Positions 1-6,718 are shown, counted from the first letter of the stretch. The stretch: 64,000 bases of DNA from Lachnobacterium bovis DSM 14045 (GCF_900107245.1 NZ_FNPG01000013.1:1-64000); one strand, 5' to 3'. Notes: a model not told the origin generated them from the letters alone. A program made the numbers and translations.

Positions 1-5
1 ATCAT
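1..5 (-). CDS. Start of an unidentified gene leaving the window
   Basis: Only the first codon (ATG, positions 5-3 on the minus strand) lies inside the window. It is preceded on that strand by a strong AGGAGG ribosome site at about 14-20 with a normal spacing. The gene is divergent from the ImmR-like repressor at 368. In ICEBs1-type elements the divergent gene is often an excisionase or the first transfer gene, but nothing of this product can be read here. Confidence 0.4.
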
Positions 6-43
6 TGTGAGTTCCTCCTGTTTAACTCATATATCATATCATT

Positions 44-73
44 TGTACATTTTTATTTAATATTTTTTGTACA
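44..73. promoter_or_regulatory. Two TGTACA operator-like sites
   Basis: TGTACA occurs at 44-49 and 68-73, each set in a TTTGTACAT context, 24 bp apart, directly upstream of the minus-strand gene starting at 5. The same half-site makes up the palindrome TGTACTGTACA at 327-337 over the repressor's own promoter. The likely reading is operators for the XRE protein encoded at 368, controlling both divergent promoters. This is inferred from site recurrence only. Confidence 0.45.
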
Positions 74-88
74 TAAATAAGTATAACT

Positions 89-184
89 TTATACATAGAC
101 GGATGAAAGATACTTGTAGCCTCCTTCACCTCTTAAATAGGCATCAACAATTTTTTTCTTAAACTCGTAGCTGTACTTAGCCAT
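89..184 (-). pseudogene. Truncated IS3-family transposase orfA
   Basis: The 31-codon frame begins MAKYSYEFKKKIVDAYLRG and continues EGGYKYL, the conserved N-terminus of IS150-type OrfA proteins with the first helix of the helix-turn-helix. It then stops at 89-91, whereas intact OrfA proteins are about 170 residues. The start ATG at 184-182 has a GGAGG site just upstream. It cannot encode a working transposase. Confidence 0.7.
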
Positions 185-240
185 AAAAATACCGACCTCC
201 AATCGTTAGATTTTTGGTCTAACTTTGTGGGGTCGGTACA
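89..240 (-). mobile_element. 5' end remnant of an IS3-family (IS150-like) element
   Basis: Reading the minus strand from 240, the sequence opens with TGTACCGACCCC followed by an AAAGTTAGACC motif, a typical outer end of IS150-group IS3 elements. A ribosome site (GGAGG) and the start of orfA follow. Only this end is present; there is no right end and no orfB, so the element is a truncated scar lying between the divergent regulator promoters. Confidence 0.7.
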
Positions 241-310
241 AGATACTGGTGGTTTTTCTATATGTAGTATGACGGACAATGGTTTGGTGCACATTTAGTA
301 TTTATTACAG

Positions 311-339
311 TTGACAACAATAAAAATGTACTGTACAAT
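311..339 (+). promoter_or_regulatory. Sigma-A promoter of the ImmR-like gene with overlapping operator
   Basis: TTGACA (311-316) and TACAAT (334-339) are separated by exactly 17 bp. The spacer and -10 box contain the palindrome TGTACTGTACA (327-337), so a bound repressor would block polymerase. This placement suggests negative autoregulation by the XRE protein encoded immediately downstream. Confidence 0.75.
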
Positions 340-367
340 AAAATTGCACGAAAGGAGAGAATTAAAG

Positions 368-727
368 ATGGCAAATCAAGTGTTTGGTATACGAGTCAAA
401 GAATTAAGAGAAAAAGCTGGGCTAAGCATGGATCAGTTAGCTACAAAACTTGGAGTATCGAAAAGCCGAGTAAATATGTGGGAAAACAGTGGAACGATTC
501 CAAGAGGAGATGTTTTAATTCAACTTGCAAATTACTTTAAGGTATCGACAGATTATCTTTTGGGTAATGATGATGAGTCTGCTATTTCACCGACCAATGC
601 ACAATTGAGTTCTTTACAGAGAAATTTGGGAAAACTTAATGAGGCTGATCTTAACAGAGCTGAAGGAATGCTAAAAGCTGTATTTATGGATATTTTTAAT
701 GATGAGGAGGACGATGATGACATTTGA
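368..727 (+). CDS. XRE-family repressor, ImmR-like
   Basis: The 119-residue protein has an N-terminal helix-turn-helix of the HTH_3/Cro-C1 type (about residues 8-62, with LSMDQLATKLGVSKSRVNMWE) and an acidic C-terminal tail. The start at 368 is chosen because AAAGGAGAGA precedes it and because the promoter at 311-339 would otherwise lie inside the gene. The neighbour overlapping its 3' end is an ImmA-type metalloprotease, so by analogy with ICEBs1 it probably represses a mobile element and is inactivated by that protease. It is likely autoregulated through the TGTACTGTACA site in its promoter. Its specific targets are unknown. Confidence 0.85.
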   Translation: MANQVFGIRVKELREKAGLSMDQLATKLGVSKSRVNMWENSGTIPRGDVLIQLANYFKVSTDYLLGNDDESAISPTNAQLSSLQRNLGKLNEADLNRAEGMLKAVFMDIFNDEEDDDDI

Positions 728-1418
728 TGAAGTGTATAAGTCAGTAAATTATACCAAGGTTTATTGTAAGGCAAATGAATTATTAGTTTCATCGAGTGCA
801 ATTGAAGTATTTCCTTTTAAGGTTAGCTCTCTCATAAAAGAACAGTCTGATATAAGATTATGCAAATATGCAAAAGCATTTGAAAAATATGGAATTCCTA
901 TAAAACATTTTGGAAGTGAATCTGCTGTAATTATGGAATTTTGTGGAGCTGTAATTATTTTTTACAACCAAGATGAGGTTGAATACAGAATTCGTTTTGG
1001 AATAATGCATGAATTTGGACATTATGTATTAGGCCACAAATTTAACTTGAAAGAAACAGACCCTTTATATCATAAGCAGGAATTAGAAGCCAATTGTTTT
1101 GCTGCTCAAATGTTGATGCCAGAGCAGATACTACGAGAGTGTAAGCGCAGAGAGAAGAATATTTCAGTTGATTATATTATTCAATCATTTAGTGTTTCAG
1201 AGGATGCTGCATCAAAAAGAATGAGAACATTGGCTAATACTATATATGAGTGGAAGTCTAGAGCTGAAAGAGAGTATGATGATATTATAGTTCTTAAGTA
1301 TGCTTCTATGATAAATAAAATAGCACCAAAGAATTTTTATGAATATGATTTTGATGATGAATATGATCGTCAAAGAGAAAGAGACTCTTGGTATGCTGAT
1401 TCTAGAACAAGGTGGTGA
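717..1418 (+). CDS. ImmA/IrrE-family metallo-endopeptidase
   Basis: The protein (about 233 residues) carries the zinc-protease motif HEFGH around residues 98-102 within IMHEFGHYVLGHK, followed by the ELEANCFAAQMLMP segment typical of the ImmA/IrrE (DUF955) family. Such proteases cleave the partner repressor to derepress mobile elements. The start at 717 is placed 6 nt after GAGGAGG (704-710) and overlaps the repressor gene by 11 nt, implying translational coupling. ATG 714 and ATG 699 in the same frame are alternatives with poorer spacing. The C-terminus is rich in Asp and Arg and not recognised. Confidence 0.88.
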   Translation: MTFDEVYKSVNYTKVYCKANELLVSSSAIEVFPFKVSSLIKEQSDIRLCKYAKAFEKYGIPIKHFGSESAVIMEFCGAVIIFYNQDEVEYRIRFGIMHEFGHYVLGHKFNLKETDPLYHKQELEANCFAAQMLMPEQILRECKRREKNISVDYIIQSFSVSEDAASKRMRTLANTIYEWKSRAEREYDDIIVLKYASMINKIAPKNFYEYDFDDEYDRQRERDSWYADSRTRW

Positions 1419-1448
1419 TGTAAATTGATTGTATTTAGAAAAAGAAAA

Positions 1449-1552
1449 AACGCATAGCTGTTGGTGCAGCTATACGTTTATCTCGTAAGAAAGATTTAGT
1501 AAAATCTCTCTAAAGTTGGTATAAATTATTTTACTACAATCTTTCTGTGAGA
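1449..1552. other. Two long hairpins between immA-like gene and toxin gene
   Basis: AACGCATAGCTG (1449-1460) pairs with CAGCTATACGTT (1467-1478). Immediately after, a longer interrupted stem runs from TCTCgtaAGAAAGATT (from 1481) to AATCTTTCTgtGAGA (to 1552), with AGTAAAAT/ATTTTACT extending it. The first may terminate the repressor/protease transcript, although the T-run is short. The second has no U-tract, so it may instead be an RNA processing or regulatory structure. Confidence 0.5.
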
Positions 1553-1591
1553 GCAATTAGAAATTGAAACTTATTAATATTTAATTGTTTG

Positions 1592-1608
1592 GCCAACAAT
1601 TTGTTGGC
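1592..1608. promoter_or_regulatory. Perfect 17-bp palindrome upstream of toxin gene
   Basis: GCCAACAA-T-TTGTTGGC is a perfect 8+1+8 inverted repeat, 76 bp upstream of the EndoU-type toxin start. It suits a dimeric DNA-binding protein, but no neighbour can be assigned to it. Confidence 0.45.
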
Positions 1609-1655
1609 GGAAAGATGAGGTCGAAATGATCAAATTAATTGTTTTTGTTCCTTGT

Positions 1656-1676
1656 CTGTCTTTATTGACAGGAGGG
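1656..1676 (+). promoter_or_regulatory. Small hairpin touching the toxin gene's ribosome site
   Basis: CTGTC (1656-1660) and GACAG (1667-1671) form a 5-bp stem whose 3' arm overlaps AGGAGGG (1670-1676), the ribosome site of the toxin gene at 1684. Folding could lower toxin translation. The stem is short, so this is tentative. Confidence 0.35.
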
Positions 1677-1683
1677 AACTATT

Positions 1684-2169
1684 ATGGGCACAACTAAATC
1701 TGGACGTGTGTTAAATACTCGAGGAGCAGCAGGCTCAGCGAGTCAGTTTTCGGTAGTTCATTCTAATGAGGGGGCATATACGAAGCCACAAAAGAATGGC
1801 CATATTCGTATGAAGAGTGGAGGTCATGGGCAAGCTGGAATGAATGAACTTGATAAGTATGGGATACGATATAAGGTTGAGAAGACATATCCTAATGGAG
1901 TAAGAGTTGGACATGTATTGGACCATACAAATAGGGCTAAGCAGCGCTCAATGGGACAATCGTGGTTCCCTAAATCTTGGACGAGTAAAGATATTAAACG
2001 TGCAGGGGAGCATGTTGCTAATTTAAAAGCCAATCGTCATGTGCCGGATGGTAAAAGAATATATGGGATGTGGAAAGGTGTTAGGGTTGGAGTTATAAAA
2101 ACTCATGGTCAAATTGGTACGATTTTTCCGGATTCTAAACAACCAATAAAGAAAGGCGGTAAAAAATAA
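1684..2169 (+). CDS. EndoU-type nuclease toxin domain, orphan cassette
   Basis: The 161-residue protein matches the bacterial EndoU RNase domain found at the C-terminus of polymorphic toxins. It shows GGHGQAG (46-52), a conserved GVRVGHVLDH block (72-81) with two histidines, SWFPKSW (93-99), and the closing GVRVGVIKTHGQIGTIFPD block (122-140) with a Lys and Thr expected in the active site. There is no N-terminal secretion, LXG, WXG or Rhs region, so this is a displaced toxin tip. AGGAGGG at 1670 and ATG at 1684 make it translatable. Its stop overlaps the next start (TAATG), the usual toxin-immunity coupling. Residue assignment is from family memory, not an alignment. Confidence 0.75.
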   Translation: MGTTKSGRVLNTRGAAGSASQFSVVHSNEGAYTKPQKNGHIRMKSGGHGQAGMNELDKYGIRYKVEKTYPNGVRVGHVLDHTNRAKQRSMGQSWFPKSWTSKDIKRAGEHVANLKANRHVPDGKRIYGMWKGVRVGVIKTHGQIGTIFPDSKQPIKKGGKK

Positions 2170-2513
2170 TGGATATAAATAGTTTTCGAGAAGTAATAAA
2201 GCAGCGTGAAGAAACGGATAATGAATGGGATTATGGTATTGAGCAGTGCTGGAAAAAGGAAATTGAGATACTTTCTGAAGATATTCCTTCAACAATTGAG
2301 TTCCTAAAAAATGAATGTACAGCAGACGAGTATTCTTGGATAAGCGAAGTTATCGATGCTGTGGTGGATAAAGTGCCAAGTAAGGAGCTTGTACAATGTT
2401 ATACAGAACTTATGGCAAAGTTCCCAGAAGAGTGCCAAAAGTATAACATTAAAGGAGTTATAGAGATTTGTGAGGGAATACTCAAATGGGAGGAAGAGAA
2501 TGGCAAAAAATAA
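2169..2513 (+). CDS. Probable immunity protein for the EndoU-type toxin
   Basis: This 114-residue, acidic, probably helical cytoplasmic protein starts within the toxin's stop codon (TAATG) and so is translationally coupled to it. No family name is recognised; the immunity role is inferred from position, size and acidity. A second gene at 12603 encodes a protein of the same length with about 19 substitutions by hand alignment (roughly 83% identity), and there the same TAATG junction follows a remnant of the toxin's last codons. The gene overlaps the downstream DUF4417 gene by 14 nt. Confidence 0.7.
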   Translation: MDINSFREVIKQREETDNEWDYGIEQCWKKEIEILSEDIPSTIEFLKNECTADEYSWISEVIDAVVDKVPSKELVQCYTELMAKFPEECQKYNIKGVIEICEGILKWEEENGKK

Positions 2514-3174
2514 AGAAAACCTTGTTGATGAGGGATTTAGAGTATCTCTTGTTGAAACAGCCTTTTTTGATGGAAAATTTGAAATCCCACATATCGATGC
2601 TCCAGACAAAATTATTATTCCAAATGGTATGGTTCCTTTCTCAGTAAGAGAAAGGAGCCAGGATAAAAAAGATTTCGTGTGTTTTTATGAGCATGATATT
2701 AATTTCAGAGATATACTAACAAAAACAGAAGAATACGTTGATGAATTAAAACAATATCCAGGAATTATTACACCTGACTGCTCACTTTATATTGACGCAC
2801 CGTTATGTGTCCAAATAGCAGATATCTATTTGAATAGAGCAGTAGGACATTATTTGCAGAAACAAGGGTTATATGTTATTCCAAATATTCGATGGGGAGA
2901 TGAAAGGACATTTAAAGAAGAATTTCTTGGTGAGAAAGTTGTATTTCAAGGTGTTGACAAGCATAGTATTGTATCGGTAGGTACATATGGCCAAATACAA
3001 TCAGCTGAATCAAAAAGATTCTTCAGGGAAGGCCTTTCGGAAATGATAAAAGAACTAGAACCTGAGGTTGTATTGGTGTACGGTTCAATGCCTGATACAA
3101 TATTTGCTGATTTTAAAAAGACAACTAAATTTATTCCATATCCTGATTGGACTACACGGATGAAAAGTAAATAA
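2500..3174 (+). CDS. DUF4417 protein
   Basis: The 224-residue protein matches DUF4417, with the block from PDCSLYIDAP through VIPNIRWGDERTF to a VSVGTYGQI and VLVYGSMPD region. Family members are common in phages and integrative elements and their function is unknown. The start ATG at 2500 is preceded by GGAGG (2489-2493) and overlaps the immunity gene, making a toxin-immunity-DUF4417 unit closed by the terminator at 3242. The same order recurs in decayed form at 12562-13191, so the association is not accidental. A third, N-terminally truncated relative lies at 3317. Confidence 0.75.
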   Translation: MAKNKENLVDEGFRVSLVETAFFDGKFEIPHIDAPDKIIIPNGMVPFSVRERSQDKKDFVCFYEHDINFRDILTKTEEYVDELKQYPGIITPDCSLYIDAPLCVQIADIYLNRAVGHYLQKQGLYVIPNIRWGDERTFKEEFLGEKVVFQGVDKHSIVSVGTYGQIQSAESKRFFREGLSEMIKELEPEVVLVYGSMPDTIFADFKKTTKFIPYPDWTTRMKSK

Positions 3175-3241
3175 GTTTGAAAAGCCAGCAACTCATGATA
3201 TAGAGCCGCTGATGTATGTGCTAATTATATAATTACTTTTG

Positions 3242-3270
3242 GCAGGTATTCACTTGGATACCTGCTTTTT
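3242..3270 (+). terminator. Rho-independent terminator after DUF4417 gene
   Basis: GCAGGTAT (3242-3249) pairs perfectly with ATACCTGC (3258-3265) and is followed by TTTTT. It ends the toxin/immunity/DUF4417 transcript. Confidence 0.85.
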
Positions 3271-3316
3271 CGTACTTCATTTGATTGATTCCTGTTCAGA
3301 CAAATTAGCAACATAG

Positions 3317-3727
3317 GTGGATAATCATAAAGGTTTTGGAGGATTTGACCTTAGTCCTAGAATAAATTGGGACGTTAATCTTCAAAGGTTTAATTTGCTT
3401 CTTAGTAAGTTGGCAGATGCTTTTTTGGCAATTAACGGTGTGAAATTAATGCCGAATTTTAGAACTGGTTGTTTAGATACATTTGAAGTACTTTCAATAT
3501 ATCCACCTAACACATGGTATTCAGTAGGCGCACTTGGATGTGGCAGAGGAAGAATCAAGATAAATGAGATGTATCTCAGAACAAAACGGATTGTTACAAA
3601 TCCTAATATGCTTATTTACTATGGTAAATTAAAACCGGAATATGCTCATATTTTAGATGAATACGGAGTACAATATAAAGTCTTTACCGACTTTCAACGT
3701 CTTAGTCGTAGGAAGGAGGTAGCATAA
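3317..3727 (+). pseudogene. N-terminally truncated DUF4417-like gene
   Basis: The frame (136 codons from a GTG) aligns by eye with the second two thirds of the DUF4417 protein at 2500: GFDLSPRINWDVN corresponds to PDCSLYIDAPLC, LMPNFRTG to VIPNIRWG, and WYSVGALGCG to IVSVGTYGQI. The usual N-terminal third is missing and no ribosome site precedes 3317, so the start is unreliable. Its stop overlaps the next start (TAATG), so it was probably translated together with the toxin-like gene at 3727. It could still be expressed as a short domain, but a 5'-truncated gene is more likely. Confidence 0.55.
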
Positions 3728-4146
3728 TGTCTGATGCTAAAACAGATTACTCAGAAGCAGTTAGCTCACAGAAGGATGCGGCAACAAGAGATTCAATGAT
3801 AGCTGATCTGATTCAGCAAGGATATGCAAGAAAAGCTGAATATGGAGTTGGATGGGACACAGTGGATATTAATGATGTTGTATCTGTTGTTGCTCCTGGT
3901 GCAAAACCAGTTGTGGTTGGGAGTAAGATAATTTACTATAGTGCTGACGGAACTAAGGCAGTTGTCGCTGATGTTAGTGGATATTTGCGAGTACAAGATT
4001 TAACTAAAAAAACCAGAAAACGACAGTACTTAGACCAATTTGGTGACGACGCATATAATGTAGTTGAGAGCAACGGGAAAAAACGAGGTAGAAGTAAGTC
4101 GGAGTTTCAGAAGGCGACTCATTATATGATTAAAAAGAGAATGTGA
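3727..4146 (+). CDS. Possible polymorphic-toxin C-terminal module
   Basis: The 139-residue protein has a basic, beta-rich second half (GYLRVQDLTKKTRKRQYLD, then GRSKSEFQKATHYMIKKRM). A closing THF/THY motif followed by basic residues is seen at the ends of several nuclease toxin tips of LXG and Rhs proteins, but I cannot name the family. A very good AGGAGGT site (3714-3720) precedes the start. The three small acidic genes downstream are plausible immunity genes. No secretion domain is present. It could instead be an unrelated small MGE protein. Confidence 0.5.
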   Translation: MSDAKTDYSEAVSSQKDAATRDSMIADLIQQGYARKAEYGVGWDTVDINDVVSVVAPGAKPVVVGSKIIYYSADGTKAVVADVSGYLRVQDLTKKTRKRQYLDQFGDDAYNVVESNGKKRGRSKSEFQKATHYMIKKRM

Positions 4147-4155
4147 GGTGAGTAA

Positions 4156-4515
4156 ATGTTTGTATATTATATGAATGTTCCATTAAATAAAATAGGGATA
4201 GAAGAATTTGAAGGTTATGATGAAGAAATGTCAAATGTTAAGACATTTGAACTTACTCAAGAGGAGTATGATATTTTGAGACAACCTAAAGGCCTATTTC
4301 AAGAGTTTGACGAAAGATTCGGAACAATAATTGATGTCTGTGAAGAAGAGCGAATCGTTAATGAAAATTTGAAGGAGGCATTACAGTCTGCTAATAAAAT
4401 GTTAAATAAGCAAAAAAATGACATTGCAGAAAAAGCTATTAAAAAAGTTATAGACTCTTTGGAATGTGCTATCCAGGCGGGAACTTTTTGGGAAATAGAT
4501 ATTTATTTGGAGTAA
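4156..4515 (+). CDS. Small acidic protein, candidate immunity gene
   Basis: The 119-residue protein is acidic and predicted helical in its second half, with a possible coiled coil around residues 72-100 (KEALQSANKMLNKQKND). It starts 9 nt after the toxin-like gene with GAGGTG as ribosome site and is followed 4 nt later by another small gene. No domain is recognised. The immunity role rests only on position and size. Confidence 0.5.
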   Translation: MFVYYMNVPLNKIGIEEFEGYDEEMSNVKTFELTQEEYDILRQPKGLFQEFDERFGTIIDVCEEERIVNENLKEALQSANKMLNKQKNDIAEKAIKKVIDSLECAIQAGTFWEIDIYLE

Positions 4516-4519
4516 TGCC

Positions 4520-4882
4520 ATGAGTAAATATATTTATCAAAAATTTCTTCTTAACTGTAATTATGAAGACATAAATATAAATGACTTCCCTGTTTTTGAG
4601 GGTGATGTTAAATGCATACTGGATTATCGCTGCGACTATTGCTTGTTTGATATAAATAAAACATTAATACGAAAAATAAGTATTGCAGATATAGACGAAC
4701 AAGTGGATACAGAAGAGGATTGGAATCAATTATTAAAATGGTTAAAAGAATTCGAGGTTATTGTTCTCTATGATTACCACGTCAATTCAGCTAATCCGAT
4801 TATTCAAAGTTATCGTGAAGCAACTTTAAAAGCCTATTTGTATCGATTTCAAAAAAATGAAATAAAAATATGTCTTGCATAA
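4520..4882 (+). CDS. Small protein of unknown function, candidate immunity gene
   Basis: The 120-residue protein is soluble and contains several Cys and aromatic residues (CILDYRCDYCLFD at about 31-43) and ends in a helix-rich region. No family is recognised. It begins 4 nt after the previous gene, so the two are surely co-transcribed and perhaps coupled. In toxin cassettes several immunity genes often follow one toxin, which is the only basis for the guess. Confidence 0.45.
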   Translation: MSKYIYQKFLLNCNYEDININDFPVFEGDVKCILDYRCDYCLFDINKTLIRKISIADIDEQVDTEEDWNQLLKWLKEFEVIVLYDYHVNSANPIIQSYREATLKAYLYRFQKNEIKICLA

Positions 4883-4897
4883 ACGATATAGTTATAG

Positions 4898-4922
4898 TAT
4901 CACGATGATGCGCCTCGTGATA
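4898..4922. other. 8-bp perfect inverted repeat
   Basis: TATCACGA (4898-4905) and TCGTGATA (4915-4922) form a hairpin 16 bp after the preceding stop codon. There is no T-run, so it is a weak terminator at best. Confidence 0.45.
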
Positions 4923-4928
4923 ATATTA

Positions 4929-5010
4929 TGATACGATTTCTTCGAAAAGCACAAGAAATATAAGGCATTTCATGTAATTGTGGAAAATAAGAATGCCGTA
5001 TTTAACATGA
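4929..5010 (+). repeat. Diverged copy A of a repeat shared with 12246-12330
   Basis: The stretch around CGAAAAGCACAAGAAATATAA is clearly related to CGAAAAGCACAGGAAATACAA near 12257, and similarity continues downstream (catgagaaatag versus cacgagaaaaag). Both copies read as RKAQEI in one frame and are interrupted by stops, so they look like remnants of the same lost gene. I cannot identify it. Confidence 0.45.
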
Positions 5011-5030
5011 TTTACCATGAGAAATAGATT

Positions 5031-5147
5031 TGGAACTACCGACATGGAGTAAAAAATATTGAATATGTGAAGTTTGGTTATGATGAATTTGCAAGCACGG
5101 TTGATGGATTTCGTCCTGAAAAAGGGCAATGTGATTGTATAGCTTAA
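5031..5147 (+). pseudogene. C-terminal remnant of an unidentified gene
   Basis: An open frame of 38 codons without a start ends at 5145-5147 (WNYRHGVKNIEYVKFG, then YDEFASTVDGF and a Cys-containing end). The good codon pattern and lack of start or ribosome site suggest the tail of a decayed protein, probably the same gene as the repeat just upstream. No family is recognised. Confidence 0.35.
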
Positions 5148-5166
5148 TAAAGAAGAGGTGATAAAT

Positions 5167-5496
5167 ATGAGCGATGCTATTAAGTGTAGATGTCGAAGGT
5201 ACTTTAGAAGTAATGACTCTGAATGTTGGTCAATAGAGCATGATGAGGGCGAAGGCTTTGTCTCAGAAGATGTGTTGGTGTTACAATTTACTGATACGAA
5301 CGATGAACTTGTTAAGGCTTTATATCTATCAAAATCAGAGGAACGTATTAACTCAGAAGTGATTTTGTCTTATTTACTTGCAATTTTTGAAGATTTAACT
5401 AATGGAGAAGGCAGTTTTACTCTGAAACGTCAAATTGATGAACATATTGATGATTATTGGCCAGAAGATTTGGTGAAAAAATTAAATGAGATATAG
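5167..5496 (+). CDS. Small acidic protein, possible immunity gene
   Basis: The 109-residue, acidic protein (many Asp/Glu, Cys-Arg-Cys near the N-terminus) shows no recognised domain. The start ATG at 5167 follows AAGAAGAGGTG with good spacing; an in-frame GTG at 5158 lies within that ribosome site and is less likely. It stands alone between gene remnants, downstream of the toxin-like gene at 3727, and resembles the orphan immunity genes that accumulate in such arrays. Function is not assignable. Confidence 0.5.
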   Translation: MSDAIKCRCRRYFRSNDSECWSIEHDEGEGFVSEDVLVLQFTDTNDELVKALYLSKSEERINSEVILSYLLAIFEDLTNGEGSFTLKRQIDEHIDDYWPEDLVKKLNEI

Positions 5497-5572
5497 CTAA
5501 TGTGTTTGTTGATTCTGATGAGACATCTATAGTAAGTGCTGTGAGGGTAGATGAGCATATGTGGAACCAGTA
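5490..5572 (+). pseudogene. Short C-terminal gene remnant
   Basis: A frame with no start reads NVFVDSDETSIVSAVRVDEH and ends at a TAA (5570-5572). It overlaps the end of the previous gene in another frame. It looks like the last residues of a lost protein. From 5573 to 5760 I see no gene, only three short GGGAA-containing repeats about 20-30 bp apart. Confidence 0.25.
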
Positions 5573-5760
5573 AAATGATGACGAAATGCTACAAATGGCT
5601 TGATATTAGGGCCTATACGGTTTATGATTTAGGTACCTCTAAAGGGATGTGATTGGTTCCCTTGCCAAGCGAAATGGGAGCTTTATCAGATGGGAACCCT
5701 ACCATATAAAATAAATGGGAACTATAAAAGACGGGAATCATACCGGCAAAGAAGGAATAT

Positions 5761-5800
5761 AACGGGCTGCATCTTCTGACGCAGCCCGTTATTATATTTT
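5761..5800 (+). terminator. Strong terminator-like hairpin
   Basis: AACGGGCTGC (5761-5770) pairs perfectly with GCAGCCCGTT (5781-5790) around a 10-nt loop and is followed by ATTATATTTT. It marks the end of a former transcription unit in the remnant-rich stretch. Confidence 0.75.
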
Positions 5801-5810
5801 AGAAAGTTTA

Positions 5811-5851
5811 AAGTCTGTACTTGTGAATTGATGCTCAGTACAGACTTTTTA
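5811..5851 (+). terminator. Second terminator-like hairpin
   Basis: AAGTCTGTAC (5811-5820) pairs with GTACAGACTT (5838-5847), followed by TTT and A residues. It stands only 10 bp after the previous hairpin. The loop is 17 nt, so it is weaker. Confidence 0.55.
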
Positions 5852-5874
5852 AAATTTTGAGTGACATTTACAGT

Positions 5875-6083
5875 GACAGCGGCTTTAAGCGTATAAATAG
5901 CCTGTGTAAAGATGCTAAAATCAAGTTTAGTTATGAGATTGATGAAGCAGGGTTTACTTCTATAATTCATAGAAAAAAGCTGGTGAAATATCATCGAATA
6001 AAACAAATGTCACTGTAAATGTCCCGGAAAATGTCACTCTAAACAAAATGGAAAAGCTAGTGTATCAGTTATTTCGTCTATAA
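5875..6083 (+). pseudogene. Remnant of an AlbA/RecG-like ATP-binding protein
   Basis: The first part reads DSGFKRINSLCKDAKIKFSY and ends near 6020. A frameshift then leads to NVTVNVPENVTLNKMEK and a stop at 6081-6083. This matches the C-terminus of Schlafen/AlbA_2-domain proteins annotated as RecG-like or ATP-binding proteins, which typically carry GFKRI and repeated NVTxNVT tails. The rest of the roughly 450-residue gene is missing and the reading frame is broken, so it is not functional. Confidence 0.6.
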
Positions 6084-6150
6084 AATGTCTACCAAAACCT
6101 CAAAAAAGTTGTGGACAACATGGAATAATTAGAAAAGATATACCATATGG

Positions 6151-6190
6151 CTTGAGGCCGTGTGAAATAACACGGTTTCAGGTCTTTTTT
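6151..6190 (+). terminator. Terminator before integrase fragment
   Basis: CTTGAGGCCGTGT and ACACGGTTTCAGG form a GC-rich stem (core 6158-6163 with 6170-6175) followed by TCTTTTTT (6183-6190). Confidence 0.75.
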
Positions 6191-6230
6191 GGATCATCGC
6201 TTCTAATATGCTTCTATTTTTTTCAGAAAG

Positions 6231-6392
6231 ATGCAGGATTTTATCAATAGCATTTATGGTATTGAGACTTCAGACAGAATCTTTGTACTTTCAAAATCAT
6301 ATTTGCATCATGAAACGGACAGAGGTGTTAAGGCAAGTGGAGTAAAGAGGATTCGTATCCATGATCTCAGACATAGCCATGCTTGCCGTTCT
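6231..6392 (+). pseudogene. Tyrosine integrase fragment, N-terminal side
   Basis: The frame reads FINSIYGIETSDRIFVLSKS, then RGVKASGVKRIRIHDLRHSHA, which is the catalytic-domain segment of Tn916/phage-type tyrosine recombinases up to the R-x-x-R/HDLRHSHA box. Immediately after this box the sequence changes to a terminator hairpin and unrelated DNA. The expected continuation (an ELGFSP block and LGHE box) is found 3.45 kb downstream at 9848. The SAM-like core-binding domain and the first catalytic Arg are missing upstream. Confidence 0.75.
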
Positions 6393-6428
6393 AAAGGACA
6401 CTTCGAGGCAGTGTCCTTTTTTCTTTTT
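6393..6428 (+). terminator. Terminator at the left edge of the cargo
   Basis: AAAGGACACT (6393-6402) pairs perfectly with AGTGTCCTTT (6410-6419), followed by a T-rich run. It begins exactly where integrase similarity stops, so it probably came with the inserted segment. From 6429 to 6689 I find no gene. Confidence 0.8.
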
Positions 6429-6689
6429 ATCAATCAGGTAAACGTCCTTCATACATGAGGTTCAGTTCACCATAGACCTGAGTCCAGGTTCTTTAGATAA
6501 AAGAAAAATTCCTTTGTTGCATAATATATACAGGTTCGTCAACAGTATAAAAAACAACAAATAAAGCATTTCTAAAATAAGAATGTTTATACTGACAGCA
6601 TTGATTAGAATAGAATATGAGACCTTCTGACGGAAACTTTTCAAAAGAATATAAAAAAATTGGAAAATAAATAGAGACTTTAAAAAATG

Positions 6690-6718
6690 TTGACATGCTT
6701 TAAAAATGTTGATACTAT
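6690..6718 (+). promoter_or_regulatory. Sigma-A promoter of the ABC-transporter operon
   Basis: TTGACA (6690-6695), a 17-bp spacer and TACTAT (6713-6718) lie 90 bp upstream of the first gene of the operon at 6808. No operator is obvious. Confidence 0.7.

Noticed and set aside
1684-2169. Secreted full-length polymorphic toxin
   Set aside because: No LXG, WXG, Rhs or signal sequence precedes the EndoU domain, and the leader contains only hairpins and stops.
5573-5760. A rolling-circle plasmid origin or IS end in the GGGAA-repeat stretch
   Set aside because: The short repeats are imperfect, irregularly spaced and not bordered by inverted ends or a replication gene.
6231-6458. A functional 75-residue integrase
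   Set aside because: The frame covers only part of the catalytic domain and its last 20 residues come from the inserted terminator region.
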